A stretch of DNA of 64,000 nucleotides from SIG672 sp045605765 (GTDB lineage Bacteria; Bacillota; Clostridia; Oscillospirales; CAG-272): NCBI GenBank assembly GCA_045605765.1, contig JAZUQQ010000027.1, positions 62,001 through 126,000 on the forward strand, read 5' to 3'. Positions 52,613 through 61,961 of this stretch are shown one piece after another. Position numbers and translations under genes: made by a program. Numbering within the stretch: the first letter of the stretch is position 1; every line of letters starts with the position of its first letter. Below the pieces are notes generated by a model that did no database searches, was not told where the DNA came from, and saw only the letters and a program-made list of their open reading frames with translations.

Positions 52613-55360
52613 TTAGTCATTAAGTCCACAGCATTTTTTATATTTTTTACCGCTTCCGCAGGGGCAAGGTTCGTTAGGGTTCACCTTCACCTTGCGAACA
52701 GGTGTTGCTTTCGGCTTCGGCTTTTTAACCGCGTTTCCTGCAAAGCCCTCAGAGGTGACGGTCGCGACCTTCTGACGCTCGACCTTCTGATTGGGTCTGA
52801 GCGAAAGCACAGCTTTAACTGTATCCTCGCGGATCGTGCCGATCATTTCTTCAAACATCTCGCTACCTGCGATGCGGTACTCTATAACAGGATTTCTTTG
52901 AGCGGCAGATTGAAGTCCGATACTGTCGCGCAGATCCGCCATAGCATCGATATGATCCATCCATTGACGGTCAACGTTGCGCAGCAGAATTCTTCTCTCG
53001 AACTCTCGCATAAGCTCTGCACCGATGCTAGTATCCTTTTCCTTATAAATATCAAGTGCCTTACCCACAAGCTTTTCTTCAAGCTCCTCGCGGCCAAGAT
53101 TTTCGAGATTTTCAATTGAGAACTGTTCTTCTTCATCAAATATGACGTAGCCTTTGAGCTCCTCGCGAAGTCCGCTGATATTACATTCAGCAGCATTCTC
53201 CGAGCAGTAGAAATCAATAGAGGAAACAACGACCTGATTTATCATTTCCTTGATCTTTTCGGATATATCGACACCGTCGAGCACCTCACGGCGCTGAGAA
53301 TATATAAGCGTTCTCTGCTGATTCATGATATCATCGTAAACGAGGACGTTTTTACGTCTCTCGAAGTTTGCGCTCTCGTGTCGTTTCTGCGCTGTTTCGA
53401 GCAGATTTGATACTATTTTCGAGTCTATTGGCATATTCTCGTCGAGACCCATCGAATCCATCATATTATAAAGTCGTTCGCCGCCAAAAAGACGTGCAAG
53501 ATCGTCGTCAAGCGCAACGTAAAACCTCGATTCTCCGGGGTCTCCCTGACGTCCCGAACGACCTCTCAGCTGATTGTCGATACGTCTGCTCTCGTGACGC
53601 TCGGTACCTATTATAAACAGACCTCCCGCCTCGCAGACCTTTTTAGCCTCAGGCGCGATCTCTTCCCTGTACTTGTCAATAAGCTCGTGAAAGACCTTTC
53701 TCGCCGCCCATACATCCTCTCCAACGTTCTGCGACGAGCCTGCCGCAAGACCTATGACACTCTCCTCGTATCCGAGACGCGCCATTTCCTGCTTTGCAAG
53801 AAACTCAGGATTTCCCCCGAGCATAATGTCGGTTCCGCGGCCTGCCATGTTTGTGGATATTGTAACTTTTCCAAGCTTGCCCGCCTCAGCGACTATCTCA
53901 GCCTCTCTTTCGTGATGACGCGCATTTAGAACAGTATGCTTTATACCCTCTTTTTTAAGCATTTCGGAAAGCTGCTCAGACTTTTCAACCGATACCGTAC
54001 CTACAAGCACGGGCTGACCCTTCGCATTACAAGCCTTTATCTGGTCGATCACAGCGCGGAGCTTTCCCTTGCCGTTTTTATATACGATATCGTGATGGTC
54101 TTTTCTTATCATCGGCTTGTTGGTCGGAATTTCGACCACATCAAGCGCGTATATCTCGCGGAACTCCTCGTCCTCGGTGAGCGCAGTACCCGTCATACCC
54201 GAGAGCTTTTTATACATACGGAAATAATTCTGGAAGGTTATCGAGGCAAGCGTTCTGTTCTCTTTTTCGATCTTGACGTGCTCTTTTGCCTCGATTGCCT
54301 GATGAAGTCCGTCCGAATATCGGCGTCCTGGCATAATTCTTCCCGTAAAGGTGTCGACGATAAGAACCTTGTCGTCCTTTACGATATAATTATCTCCGTT
54401 TTTCATAACGCCGTGTGCTTTGAGCGCTTTGCTTACGTGGTGAGCAAGCTGAGTATTGTCGGGATCGGAATAGTTCTCAAGCCCGAAAAATGTCTCAGCC
54501 CTCCTTACACCCTTCGCGGTAAGCACGGCTGAGCCTGCCTTTTCATCCACGATATAATCTGCCTCGGGATCGACATCGATCTGGTCGGTCGACTGCTTCG
54601 AATCGACCTCGCGCACCTTATACATACGGAGCTTTGAAACAAATGCCTCTACTCTTTCGTATATCTCGCTTGATTTTTCGCTGATACCAGAAATGATAAG
54701 CGGAGTTCTCGCCTCATCTATAAGAATCGAGTCGACCTCGTCAACGATAGCAAACGCGCGTTCTCTCTGTACGAGATCCTCCTTGTAAACGACCATATTG
54801 TCGCGCAGATAGTCAAATCCGAACTCGTTGTTCGTTCCATAAGTAATGTCGCAGGCGTACGCCTCCTGCTTTTCTTTTCTCGACTGTCCGTGGCGGATAA
54901 GACCTGTGGTCAGTCCAAGAAAGGCATAAACTCTGCCCATCTCCTCCGAGCCTGTACTTGCAAGATATTCGTTAACGGTAACGATGTGAACACCGCGTCC
55001 CGTAAGCGCGTTAAGATATGCAGGAAGTGTTGCCACAAGAGTCTTGCCCTCTCCCGTTTTCATCTCGGCAATTCTGCCCTGATGAAGAATTATACCGCCG
55101 ATAAGCTGTACTCGGAAGGGACGCTTGCCGAGAACGCGGTCTGCCGCCTCGCGTACTGCTGCAAATGCCTCGGGCAGAATATCGTCGAGAGTTTCTCCGT
55201 TTGCAAGTCTTTCCTTAAAAACCTCGGTCATACCGCGAAGCTTCTCCTCGGGCATCTCGGCATACTCCTGCGCGAGAGCCTCGATGGCATCAACGGTGCC
55301 CATTATTCTCTTTATTTCACGTTCGCTGTAAGTGCCGAACAGTTTTGTAAATATGCTCAT
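52613..55360 (-). CDS. secA: Preprotein translocase ATPase SecA
   Basis: 915 aa motor that pushes proteins through SecYEG. Walker A GEGKTLVA near 103-110, VDEVDSILIDEARTPLI near 208, TNMAGRGTDI near 495, and the C-terminal zinc motif CPCGSGKKYKKCC (about 899-911) that binds SecB or ribosomes. Complete and typical. ATG 55360 follows CGGAGAA. First gene of a run with two membrane proteins, the mini protein and the glycosylase. Confidence 0.98.
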   Translation of the reverse strand: MSIFTKLFGTYSEREIKRIMGTVDAIEALAQEYAEMPEEKLRGMTEVFKERLANGETLDDILPEAFAAVREAADRVLGKRPFRVQLIGGIILHQGRIAEMKTGEGKTLVATLPAYLNALTGRGVHIVTVNEYLASTGSEEMGRVYAFLGLTTGLIRHGQSRKEKQEAYACDITYGTNNEFGFDYLRDNMVVYKEDLVQRERAFAIVDEVDSILIDEARTPLIISGISEKSSEIYERVEAFVSKLRMYKVREVDSKQSTDQIDVDPEADYIVDEKAGSAVLTAKGVRRAETFFGLENYSDPDNTQLAHHVSKALKAHGVMKNGDNYIVKDDKVLIVDTFTGRIMPGRRYSDGLHQAIEAKEHVKIEKENRTLASITFQNYFRMYKKLSGMTGTALTEDEEFREIYALDVVEIPTNKPMIRKDHHDIVYKNGKGKLRAVIDQIKACNAKGQPVLVGTVSVEKSEQLSEMLKKEGIKHTVLNARHHEREAEIVAEAGKLGKVTISTNMAGRGTDIMLGGNPEFLAKQEMARLGYEESVIGLAAGSSQNVGEDVWAARKVFHELIDKYREEIAPEAKKVCEAGGLFIIGTERHESRRIDNQLRGRSGRQGDPGESRFYVALDDDLARLFGGERLYNMMDSMGLDENMPIDSKIVSNLLETAQKRHESANFERRKNVLVYDDIMNQQRTLIYSQRREVLDGVDISEKIKEMINQVVVSSIDFYCSENAAECNISGLREELKGYVIFDEEEQFSIENLENLGREELEEKLVGKALDIYKEKDTSIGAELMREFERRILLRNVDRQWMDHIDAMADLRDSIGLQSAAQRNPVIEYRIAGSEMFEEMIGTIREDTVKAVLSLRPNQKVERQKVATVTSEGFAGNAVKKPKPKATPVRKVKVNPNEPCPCGSGKKYKKCCGLND

Positions 55361-55473
55361 TTTATTCTCCGTCTGATTTTGGATATGGTTAGATATTTTA
55401 ATTATACACTATTATTTACGGAAAGATATACATAAATTGTAAAATTTATTATATTATTAGACTTTGTGAAAAG

Positions 55474-55504
55474 CAAAACCGCCCATCACGGGCGGTTTTG
55501 TTTA
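55474..55504. terminator. Terminator hairpin
   Basis: CAAAACCGCCC and GGGCGGTTTTG pair around ATCAC. It closes the lipoprotein gene ending at 55502. Confidence 0.75.
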
Positions 55505-57133
55505 TTGTTTTGCGTTTATCACCCAATCGGGCTCGTCAAACTGTACCGAACCATTTACGGTGATTATCTCGACCTTTTCCTCTATAGTAAGCTCCATAGT
55601 ACCAAGATCCACCTCAACATCAGCCGAAAGAGCTTTGAGTTTTCCGTCTGTGTCAAGCGCAAAGGTTATTTCAACGTCGCTCTCCTTGACCTGAGAGATC
55701 ATAGACTGGAAACCCTCGTTTTCTGCCAGCGAGGGATCAATTATTTTCGAGAATTCAATATAGTCGCTGTCGAGAGTGTACTCCTTACAGCCGTCCTCTA
55801 TCTCGCACTCAAAATCCTTCTCGCTCATACGTCTCAAAATGCCTTCGATGTCGCTAAATCCGTAGTTAGAAAGATACACCTCGAGAACGTAATCAAGTCC
55901 GTGCGCCTCGTCTGACGAAACGTAAACGTCATCGCCGTCAAGCTCGTACAGAACACCCTCCGAGTTAATATAAAATCCGAATCCGTCGCCCTCACCGAGT
56001 ATCTTATAGCTTCCGTCAGAGCCCTTCACGACGCTTACCGTCATTTCCGCGCTATCGACTCCGTCGTCGGTTTCTATACGGAATCTGAGCGTGTCGGCGT
56101 TTTTGATCTCGTTAAGTGCATCTACGAGTCTATCGTAGTCCGACTTATTTACCGAGCCGTTTTCGCCGCCCTGTACGGGAGTATCAGGATTTCCGGTATT
56201 ATCGTCGGGCATAACGTTTCCATCGTCGCCGTTGTTGCCTTCGTTGCCGTTGTTGCCTTCGTTTGATCCGGGGCCGTCGGGATTTTCGGAACCGGTATCG
56301 TCACCTGTGTTCTCGGAGTTGTTATCGTCGTCCCTGCCCAAATTATATTCGGTAACCCAAGCAGGCTCTTCTATGCTTACGCTATCGTACTTACTGAACT
56401 GATAGGACATACCCATACTCGCGTTCTCGCCGTTCATAGTAGCGGCGTACGAAAAGGCGATCGTCTTAAAGCTTCCGTCCGAGTAAAGCTCGAAGTTGAT
56501 GCTTCCCTCGAACGCGCTCATCGTACCGAGATGCGGCTCGATCCTCTCTTTGTAATCGTCCTCTTCAAGCATTGCTTTAAAAAATTCCTCGGCGCCGACC
56601 TTACTCAGGTTTACCGAGTATCCCGTATCGGTCTTATCTACCTTAAACTTCGATTTGCAGAAAATCGCTATCGACTCTTCGGGATCGTTATCAAAAATGT
56701 ATTCGAAAACACCTTCGATAAGAGATTCAAACGTGAGCTCTTCGTCGCTGTCATACTTTCCAACGCCCATATAGGGGTTATTTTCGTATCTCGTCGAGCC
56801 TATCGAGTAGGTATATTCGATCGAATCTTCTCCGATCTGATTCTCGGCGTAGATAACCATTTTCCCGTCCTCGCTTATCTTTGCCAAAGTACGGTCGGTC
56901 TGCGTTACACCGCTGTTTTCGGATACCACCGCAAGATCAACTGATTTGATCGTCTTAAACTTTTCATACGCTGCTTTGAGCATAGCCTCTGCATTGCTCT
57001 TTGTAACGGTTATGCCGCTGTCTTTGTTACCGTTGCTGTCTTTCTCGTCCTCATCGCAAGCAACAAACACAAAAGAAAGAGCCATAAGGAGCGCGATAAG
57101 AAGCGCTGTCATACGAATACTGAATTTTTTCAT
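55502..57133 (-). CDS. Lipoprotein with duplicated domain
   Basis: 543 aa. The lipobox cysteine is at 26 (FVFVAC). Two similar domains (about 40-265 and 335-535) are joined by an Asn/Gly/Glu/Asp linker (about 275-325, with EGNN and GNNGDDGN units). Each domain has an early KFKTIKSVDLAV or EIKNADTLRFRI element and a late KISEDGKMV/ADVEVDLGTMELTIEEKV-like element, in the style of LppX/LprAFG-type or DUF6612-like lipid-carrier lipoproteins. The similarity is inspected, not aligned. ATG 57133 follows GGAAAGGTG. Function unknown. Confidence 0.6.
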   Translation of the reverse strand: MKKFSIRMTALLIALLMALSFVFVACDEDEKDSNGNKDSGITVTKSNAEAMLKAAYEKFKTIKSVDLAVVSENSGVTQTDRTLAKISEDGKMVIYAENQIGEDSIEYTYSIGSTRYENNPYMGVGKYDSDEELTFESLIEGVFEYIFDNDPEESIAIFCKSKFKVDKTDTGYSVNLSKVGAEEFFKAMLEEDDYKERIEPHLGTMSAFEGSINFELYSDGSFKTIAFSYAATMNGENASMGMSYQFSKYDSVSIEEPAWVTEYNLGRDDDNNSENTGDDTGSENPDGPGSNEGNNGNEGNNGDDGNVMPDDNTGNPDTPVQGGENGSVNKSDYDRLVDALNEIKNADTLRFRIETDDGVDSAEMTVSVVKGSDGSYKILGEGDGFGFYINSEGVLYELDGDDVYVSSDEAHGLDYVLEVYLSNYGFSDIEGILRRMSEKDFECEIEDGCKEYTLDSDYIEFSKIIDPSLAENEGFQSMISQVKESDVEITFALDTDGKLKALSADVEVDLGTMELTIEEKVEIITVNGSVQFDEPDWVINAKQ

Positions 57134-57173
57134 TATTTTTCACCTTTCCGATATTGTTTTCTATAATATGCAC

Positions 57174-57218
57174 AAAACAGAACTTTTGCGCGGAAATTTG
57201 CGTATAAAGTTCTGTTTT
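57174..57218. terminator. Terminator after glyA
   Basis: AAAACAGAACTTT (57174-57186) and AAAGTTCTGTTTT (57206-57218) pair. It separates glyA from the lipoprotein gene. Confidence 0.8.
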
Positions 57219-57226
57219 GATGATTT

Positions 57227-58474
57227 TTAGTTGTAAAGCGGATATTTTGCGCAGATGGCTTCAACCTTCGCACGAAGCTCGTCGCGCTTTGCATCGAAAT
57301 CGTCGCCGATGGCCGCGGTGATAATATCCGCAACTACGATAAAGTCCTCTTCAACGAGTCCTCTGGACGTAGCGGCGGGAGTTCCTACTCTGATACCGCT
57401 GGTGAGCGAGGGCTTTCTCGGGTCGTTCGGAACTGCGTTCTTGTTTACGGTAATTCCGATACTGTCAAGACGACTTTCGAGATCCTTGCCTGTGGTTTCC
57501 CTTCCCCGAAGGTCAACGAGCATAAGATGGTTGTCCGTTCCGCCCGAAACGAGCTTTACGCCGTTTTCAAGAAGTCTCTTGGAAAGAGCCTGAGCGTTTG
57601 CAGCGATCTGTCTCTGATATGCCTTGAAATTCTCCGAAAGAGCCTCTCCGAAGCATACTGCCTTAGCGGCGATGGTGTGCATAAGAGGTCCGCCCTGAGT
57701 TCCGGGGAAGATCGCCTTGTTGATCTTAGGTCCGAGCTCCTCTTTGCAAAGGATCATACCGCCTCTCGGTCCTCTCAGAGTCTTATGCGTAGTGGTAGTA
57801 ACGATGTCCGCATAAGGAACGGGCGAAGGATGAACGCCTGCCGCTACAAGACCTGCAATATGAGCCATATCGACCATAAAATACGCTCCGACCTTCTTTG
57901 CGATTTCGGAAAGACGCGCGAAGTGGATAACTCTGGGATATGCGGAAGCGCCCGCAACGATAAGCTTAGGCTTACATTCAAGCGCGAGAGCCTCAACATT
58001 GTCGTAATCTATAAATCCACTTTCGGGATCTACACCGTAAGAAACGAAATTATAGTTTATTCCGGAGAAATTGACAGGGCTTCCGTGAGTAAGGTGTCCA
58101 CCGTCCGCAAGACTCATTCCCATAACCGTGTCGCCGTGCTCGAGAAGCGCAACGTAAACTGCAGTATTTGCCTGTGCGCCGCTATGAGGCTGAACGTTTG
58201 CAAACTCTGCGCCGAAAAGCTTCTTTGCGCGCTCGATAGCGATAGTTTCAACTATATCGACGCACTCGCAGCCGCCGTAATAACGCTTTCCGGGGTAGCC
58301 CTCTGCATACTTGTTGGTGAGAACGCTAGCGTTTGCCGCCATGACCGCCTCTGAAACGAAGTTCTCGGACGCGATAAGCTCGATAGAATTCTGCTGTCGC
58401 TCGAGCTCTTTTTTGACCGCCGAAGCGACCTCTGCATCGCGCGACTCGAGAAGCGAAAGATTTTCGTAAACCAT
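57227..58474 (-). CDS. glyA: Serine hydroxymethyltransferase
   Basis: 415 aa PLP enzyme making glycine and 5,10-methylene-THF from serine. The PLP lysine lies in VTTTTHKTLRGPRGG near 222-236; SLADGGHLTHG and MVDMAHIAGL are typical. Full length. ATG 58474 follows CGGAGGAA. It faces mnmE with a shared promoter region. Confidence 0.98.
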   Translation of the reverse strand: MVYENLSLLESRDAEVASAVKKELERQQNSIELIASENFVSEAVMAANASVLTNKYAEGYPGKRYYGGCECVDIVETIAIERAKKLFGAEFANVQPHSGAQANTAVYVALLEHGDTVMGMSLADGGHLTHGSPVNFSGINYNFVSYGVDPESGFIDYDNVEALALECKPKLIVAGASAYPRVIHFARLSEIAKKVGAYFMVDMAHIAGLVAAGVHPSPVPYADIVTTTTHKTLRGPRGGMILCKEELGPKINKAIFPGTQGGPLMHTIAAKAVCFGEALSENFKAYQRQIAANAQALSKRLLENGVKLVSGGTDNHLMLVDLRGRETTGKDLESRLDSIGITVNKNAVPNDPRKPSLTSGIRVGTPAATSRGLVEEDFIVVADIITAAIGDDFDAKRDELRAKVEAICAKYPLYN

Positions 58475-58528
58475 TTTTGTTTCCTCCGTATAGGGTAAAT
58501 TTATAATAACTAAGTAATAATTAAGATT

Positions 58529-58557
58529 ATTATACTATATTTTAAGTGCTTTGTAAA
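58529..58557 (-). promoter_or_regulatory. Promoter of glyA
   Basis: On the minus strand TTTACA (plus 58552-58557) and TATAAT (plus 58529-58534), spacer 17. Confidence 0.75.
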
Positions 58558-58578
58558 TAGATTTTTGCAATTTTCTTA

Positions 58579-58607
58579 TTGACAGGGCAATTTTCGGTTG
58601 TTATAAT
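58579..58607 (+). promoter_or_regulatory. Perfect sigma-A promoter of mnmE
   Basis: TTGACA at 58579-58584 and TATAAT at 58602-58607, spacer 17. Confidence 0.85.
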
Positions 58608-58637
58608 AAAACCGTAATATGTTTTTTGGAGTTATTT

Positions 58638-60008
58638 ATGGATTTTTCATCTGTTGCGGCAATTTCCACACCTTATGGGCGCGGTGCCATATCTATAATA
58701 CGAATATCAGGCGAGGATGCTGTCGACATTCTCTCACGCGTTTTTCTCCCCACAAGCGGCAAAAAGATTTTTGACTACCGCGCCGGACAGATGATACGCG
58801 GAGATATAATCTCGGGCGAAAAGTGTGTAGACGACGGAATGGCGGTATTTTTCAAAGCGCCGAACTCTTACACCGGCGAAAACAGTGCTGAGATCTATTG
58901 TCACGGCGGAATTCTCGTCAGTGAAGAGGTGCTGAGGGCAGTCTTTGCCGCAGGGGCTTCACCTGCTCCCGCAGGTGAGTTTACCAAACGCGCGTTTATA
59001 AACGGAAAGCTCTCGCTAAGTGAAGCCGAGGCGGTTATAAACACGATAGATGCCGAAACAAAGGACAAGCTCGACCTTGCCCGCTCCCACAGAAAAGGCG
59101 TGCTTTCGCGGAAAATAGACTCTATATATTCTTCCCTGCTTACGCTCGTATCGTCGGCGTATGTTTTTGCAGACTATCCCGACGAGGATCTGTCGGATAT
59201 CTCGCCCGAAGAAATGAAAGAAAAGCTTACGGAGATACTTGAAGATATAAAAAATCTCGCCTCTACCTACAAAGCAGGTCAGGCAATAAACGAGGGTATT
59301 TATACCGTGCTTGCAGGACGTCCAAATACAGGCAAATCCTCGCTTCTCAACCTTCTCCTCGGAAGCGACCGCGCTATCGTGAGCGACAGAGCGGGAACCA
59401 CGAGAGATTCGATCGAGGAAACGGTCGCGCTCGGACGAATCATGCTCCGTCTGTGTGACACGGCCGGAATACGAGAGGGCAGCGACGAGATCGAGAGGCT
59501 GGGCATCGAGCGCAGTATTTCGGCACTTGAAAAGGCAGGGCTGGTCATTGCGGTATTTGACGGTTCGGAGAGTGCCACCGCAGAGGACGAAAAAGTATGC
59601 GAGATCCTGTCAAAGCTCTCCTGCGCGAAGATCGCTCTTATAAACAAATCCGACCTTGAAAGAAAGCTCCTGATAGACACCTCGTCATTCGACAAAACGA
59701 TAGAGATGAGTGCAAAATATGCCGAAAGCTCCGAGCTTTTGGTGAAGGAGATCGAGTCGCTCTTTATCGAGGGCGAGATAGATTATGACAGCAACGCCAT
59801 CATTTCGTCGGCGCGTCAGAGAGCATCTCTCGACCGCGCGGCAGGAGAGGTCGAAAGCGCGATAAACGCTCTTTCGGCAGGTCACACACCGGACGTTGCA
59901 GGTCTTGACATCGAGGACGCGATGGGTGCACTCGGAGAGATCGACGGACGTGAGGTATCCCAGGACATTGTAAAAGACATTTTCGGACGCTTCTGCGTAG
60001 GAAAGTAA
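58638..60008 (+). CDS. mnmE: tRNA modification GTPase MnmE
   Basis: 456 aa. It has an N-terminal tetrahydrofolate-binding domain (TPYGRGAISIIRISG near 10), a G domain with GRPNTGKSSL near 222-231 and CDTAGIRE, and the C-terminal FCVGK tail whose cysteine helps modification. With MnmG it installs the 5-aminomethyl group of wobble uridines. Start ATG 58638 after TTGGAG. It shares an operon with mnmM, which lies 15 bases downstream. Confidence 0.98.
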   Translation: MDFSSVAAISTPYGRGAISIIRISGEDAVDILSRVFLPTSGKKIFDYRAGQMIRGDIISGEKCVDDGMAVFFKAPNSYTGENSAEIYCHGGILVSEEVLRAVFAAGASPAPAGEFTKRAFINGKLSLSEAEAVINTIDAETKDKLDLARSHRKGVLSRKIDSIYSSLLTLVSSAYVFADYPDEDLSDISPEEMKEKLTEILEDIKNLASTYKAGQAINEGIYTVLAGRPNTGKSSLLNLLLGSDRAIVSDRAGTTRDSIEETVALGRIMLRLCDTAGIREGSDEIERLGIERSISALEKAGLVIAVFDGSESATAEDEKVCEILSKLSCAKIALINKSDLERKLLIDTSSFDKTIEMSAKYAESSELLVKEIESLFIEGEIDYDSNAIISSARQRASLDRAAGEVESAINALSAGHTPDVAGLDIEDAMGALGEIDGREVSQDIVKDIFGRFCVGK

Positions 60009-60023
60009 AATTCGGAGGACATT

Positions 60024-60575
60024 ATGCTTGATCTTAAAACTACTGAGAAAAATTTTCTTATTCCTCATATAAAAGAGGGTGGCGTTGCCGTCGATTTCAC
60101 AATGGGTAACGGACACGACACGCTCTGGCTGTCAAATGCGGTCGGAGAGAGCGGCAAGGTCTACGCCTTTGACGTTCAACAGGCGGCGCTCGACAGCACT
60201 AAGGCTCTTCTTGAAAGCGAGGGTTCTCCCGAAAACTACACGCTTATCCTCGACTCGCACCACAACAGCGAAAAGTACGTGAAAGAAAAGGTCTGCGTGG
60301 GAATGTTTAACCTCGGTTGGCTTCCCGGAAGCGACAAAACAGTGAGAACTCATTTTGAAACGACTCTGCCTGCAATCGAGGCGGCGATCCGTCTGCTCGA
60401 CGACGACGGCGCACTTCTTGTCGCGGTCTATCCCGGACACGCCGAGGGTGCTGAGGAAGGCGTTATGATAGGCGACATTCTCGCAAAGCTCGACCGCAGA
60501 AGCTACTGCGCCGCCAGATTTAATCTTATGAACTCCCCGACGTCGCCGTATTTTTATCTTGTAGAGAAGAAATGA
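60024..60575 (+). CDS. mnmM: tRNA nm5U34 methyltransferase MnmM (YtqB family)
   Basis: 183 aa class I SAM methyltransferase. DFTMGNGHDTLWL near 24-36 is the SAM site, and NLGWLPGSDKTVRT near 96 and YPGHAEGAEE near 138 mark the YtqB/PF06962 family. In Bacillus and Staphylococcus this family methylates nm5U34 to mnm5U34, completing the work of MnmEG. Its place directly after mnmE supports that role. ATG 60024 follows CGGAGGAC. Confidence 0.88.
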   Translation: MLDLKTTEKNFLIPHIKEGGVAVDFTMGNGHDTLWLSNAVGESGKVYAFDVQQAALDSTKALLESEGSPENYTLILDSHHNSEKYVKEKVCVGMFNLGWLPGSDKTVRTHFETTLPAIEAAIRLLDDDGALLVAVYPGHAEGAEEGVMIGDILAKLDRRSYCAARFNLMNSPTSPYFYLVEKK

Positions 60576-60580
60576 CCGCG

Positions 60581-60665
60581 CCAAGGAAACTTTTTGAAAA
60601 AAGTTCTTGGGACTCCAAAAACTTCAAGAAACCGCAGGAAAACGTATTCCTGCGGTTTTGTTTTT
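60581..60665. terminator. Double hairpin between mnmM and GNAT gene
   Basis: First, CCAAG-GAAACTTTTT / GAAAAAAGTTC-TTGG (60581-60610). Then AAACCGCAGGAA (60629-60640) with TTCCTGCGGTTTT (60648-60660) and TTTTTATTTT after it, a bidirectional terminator. Confidence 0.75.
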
Positions 60666-61350
60666 ATTTTCTATACGCATTATAAGCATAAAACCTGCCG
60701 TCGAGGTCGAAGCCGAGCGACTCGGCTATGCGGCGCGAGCCTTCGTTATACCTACTGCAACAGTAGGCTACGCTATATCCGTTTTCGACAAGATATTTTG
60801 CAAGCGCGGCGGTGTTTGAGCGTGCATAGCCGCGTCTGCGGTACTCAGGCGCGGTTTCGACCGTGATCTCGAGCATTTTCTGCCCTTCGCCATACTCGTT
60901 AACACACGCCATCGACACTATTTTTGAGTCCACAACGGTCGCGAACATCGGAATATTTTTTTCGATATTTTCCTTCACGTCGAGAGTCGTGAGATTTTCA
61001 AGACTTTCGTCCTCGATCTTCACGCTCGACGGCAAAATTGCCGAAATATCAAGATTTTCTGTGCTTCTCATTGAAAACGAGTAATACCATCGCAGTCTTT
61101 CGTGTGTTTCGCCCTCGTATCCGTGAGAAAGAGCGTATTTTTCAAGCTCCTCATTGAGAGCGGCGAGAGCTTCGTCGGAAAATATATCCTTACCGTACCT
61201 TTTAACGTATCGCTTTGCAAGTCGCTTAACTCCCGAATAGACCTCTATTTCGAGATCGTCGCCGTAGCTTTCGACGAGAAAAGGGACTATCATAGGATAG
61301 TCCGATTTAAATATTCTCTTTTCCTTTTCGACGGAAAATGAAGCTCTCAT
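60664..61350 (-). CDS. GNAT-family acetyltransferase
   Basis: 228 aa. The GNAT domain is in the C-terminal half: ITVETAPEYRRRGYARSNTAALAKYLVENG near 162-190 contains the acetyl-CoA R/Q-x-x-G-x-A loop, and SLGFDLDGRFYAY ends the fold. The N-terminal 120 residues are a separate helical part. ATG 61350 overlaps the MntP-like stop by 4 bases (ATGA) and follows TTGGAG. Substrate unknown. Confidence 0.8.
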   Translation of the reverse strand: MRASFSVEKEKRIFKSDYPMIVPFLVESYGDDLEIEVYSGVKRLAKRYVKRYGKDIFSDEALAALNEELEKYALSHGYEGETHERLRWYYSFSMRSTENLDISAILPSSVKIEDESLENLTTLDVKENIEKNIPMFATVVDSKIVSMACVNEYGEGQKMLEITVETAPEYRRRGYARSNTAALAKYLVENGYSVAYCCSRYNEGSRRIAESLGFDLDGRFYAYNAYRK

Positions 61351-61919
61351 AATACTCCAAGATGCTCTAAAAGTATCTTTACGCCCATAAGACAAAGAAT
61401 GATACCGCCTGCGAGCTCCGCCCATTTTTTATATTTTGAACCGAATTTGTTTCCGATTATAACTCCGACAAACGAGAGCACGAACGTAATAACTCCGATA
61501 AGAGATACCGCAACACCGATACCGACGCTGGGTGCGATAAGTGCAAAGGTAATGCCGACTGCGAGCGCGTCAATACTCGTTGCTATCGCAAGTACAAGAA
61601 GCTCGCCTATACTGAATTTATCTCCGCAGCATTCCCCTTCTTTTTCCTTTTCAAAGGCTTCAAATATCATTTTTCCGCCGACAAATCCAAGGAGCACGAA
61701 GGCTATCCAGTGATCGAAGGAGACTATATACTGCTCAAACTGAACGCCGAGTATCCAACCAATAAGTGGCATAAGCGCCTGAAAGACTCCGAAAAACAGA
61801 GCTATCAGAAGACCTCTTTTATAATTTATTTTGATCATTCCAAGTCCTTTACAAACGGCAACGGCAAAAGCGTCCATTGAAAGGCTGACTGCAACGAGCA
61901 GTAATTCTGTAATTCCCAC
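61347..61919 (-). CDS. mntP: MntP-like manganese efflux pump
   Basis: 190 aa with six membrane helices. The duplicated acidic motifs SMDAFAVAVCKG (near 14) and SIDALAVGITFA (near 113) are those of MntP/YtaF. It exports manganese ions. No yybP-ykoY riboswitch is seen before it; it is preceded by the Nudix gene 42 bases upstream. Confidence 0.92.
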   Translation of the reverse strand: MGITELLLVAVSLSMDAFAVAVCKGLGMIKINYKRGLLIALFFGVFQALMPLIGWILGVQFEQYIVSFDHWIAFVLLGFVGGKMIFEAFEKEKEGECCGDKFSIGELLVLAIATSIDALAVGITFALIAPSVGIGVAVSLIGVITFVLSFVGVIIGNKFGSKYKKWAELAGGIILCLMGVKILLEHLGVL

Positions 61920-61961
61920 AACTTTTCTCCAATTAATAATTTTATTCTATTATATTTTCAC

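Noticed and set aside
56216..56280. Tandem repeat in DNA
   Set aside because: It encodes the Asn/Gly linker of the lipoprotein and is explained by that.
57527..58354. Long plus-strand open frame opposite glyA
   Set aside because: Shadow of a fully conserved glyA on the other strand.
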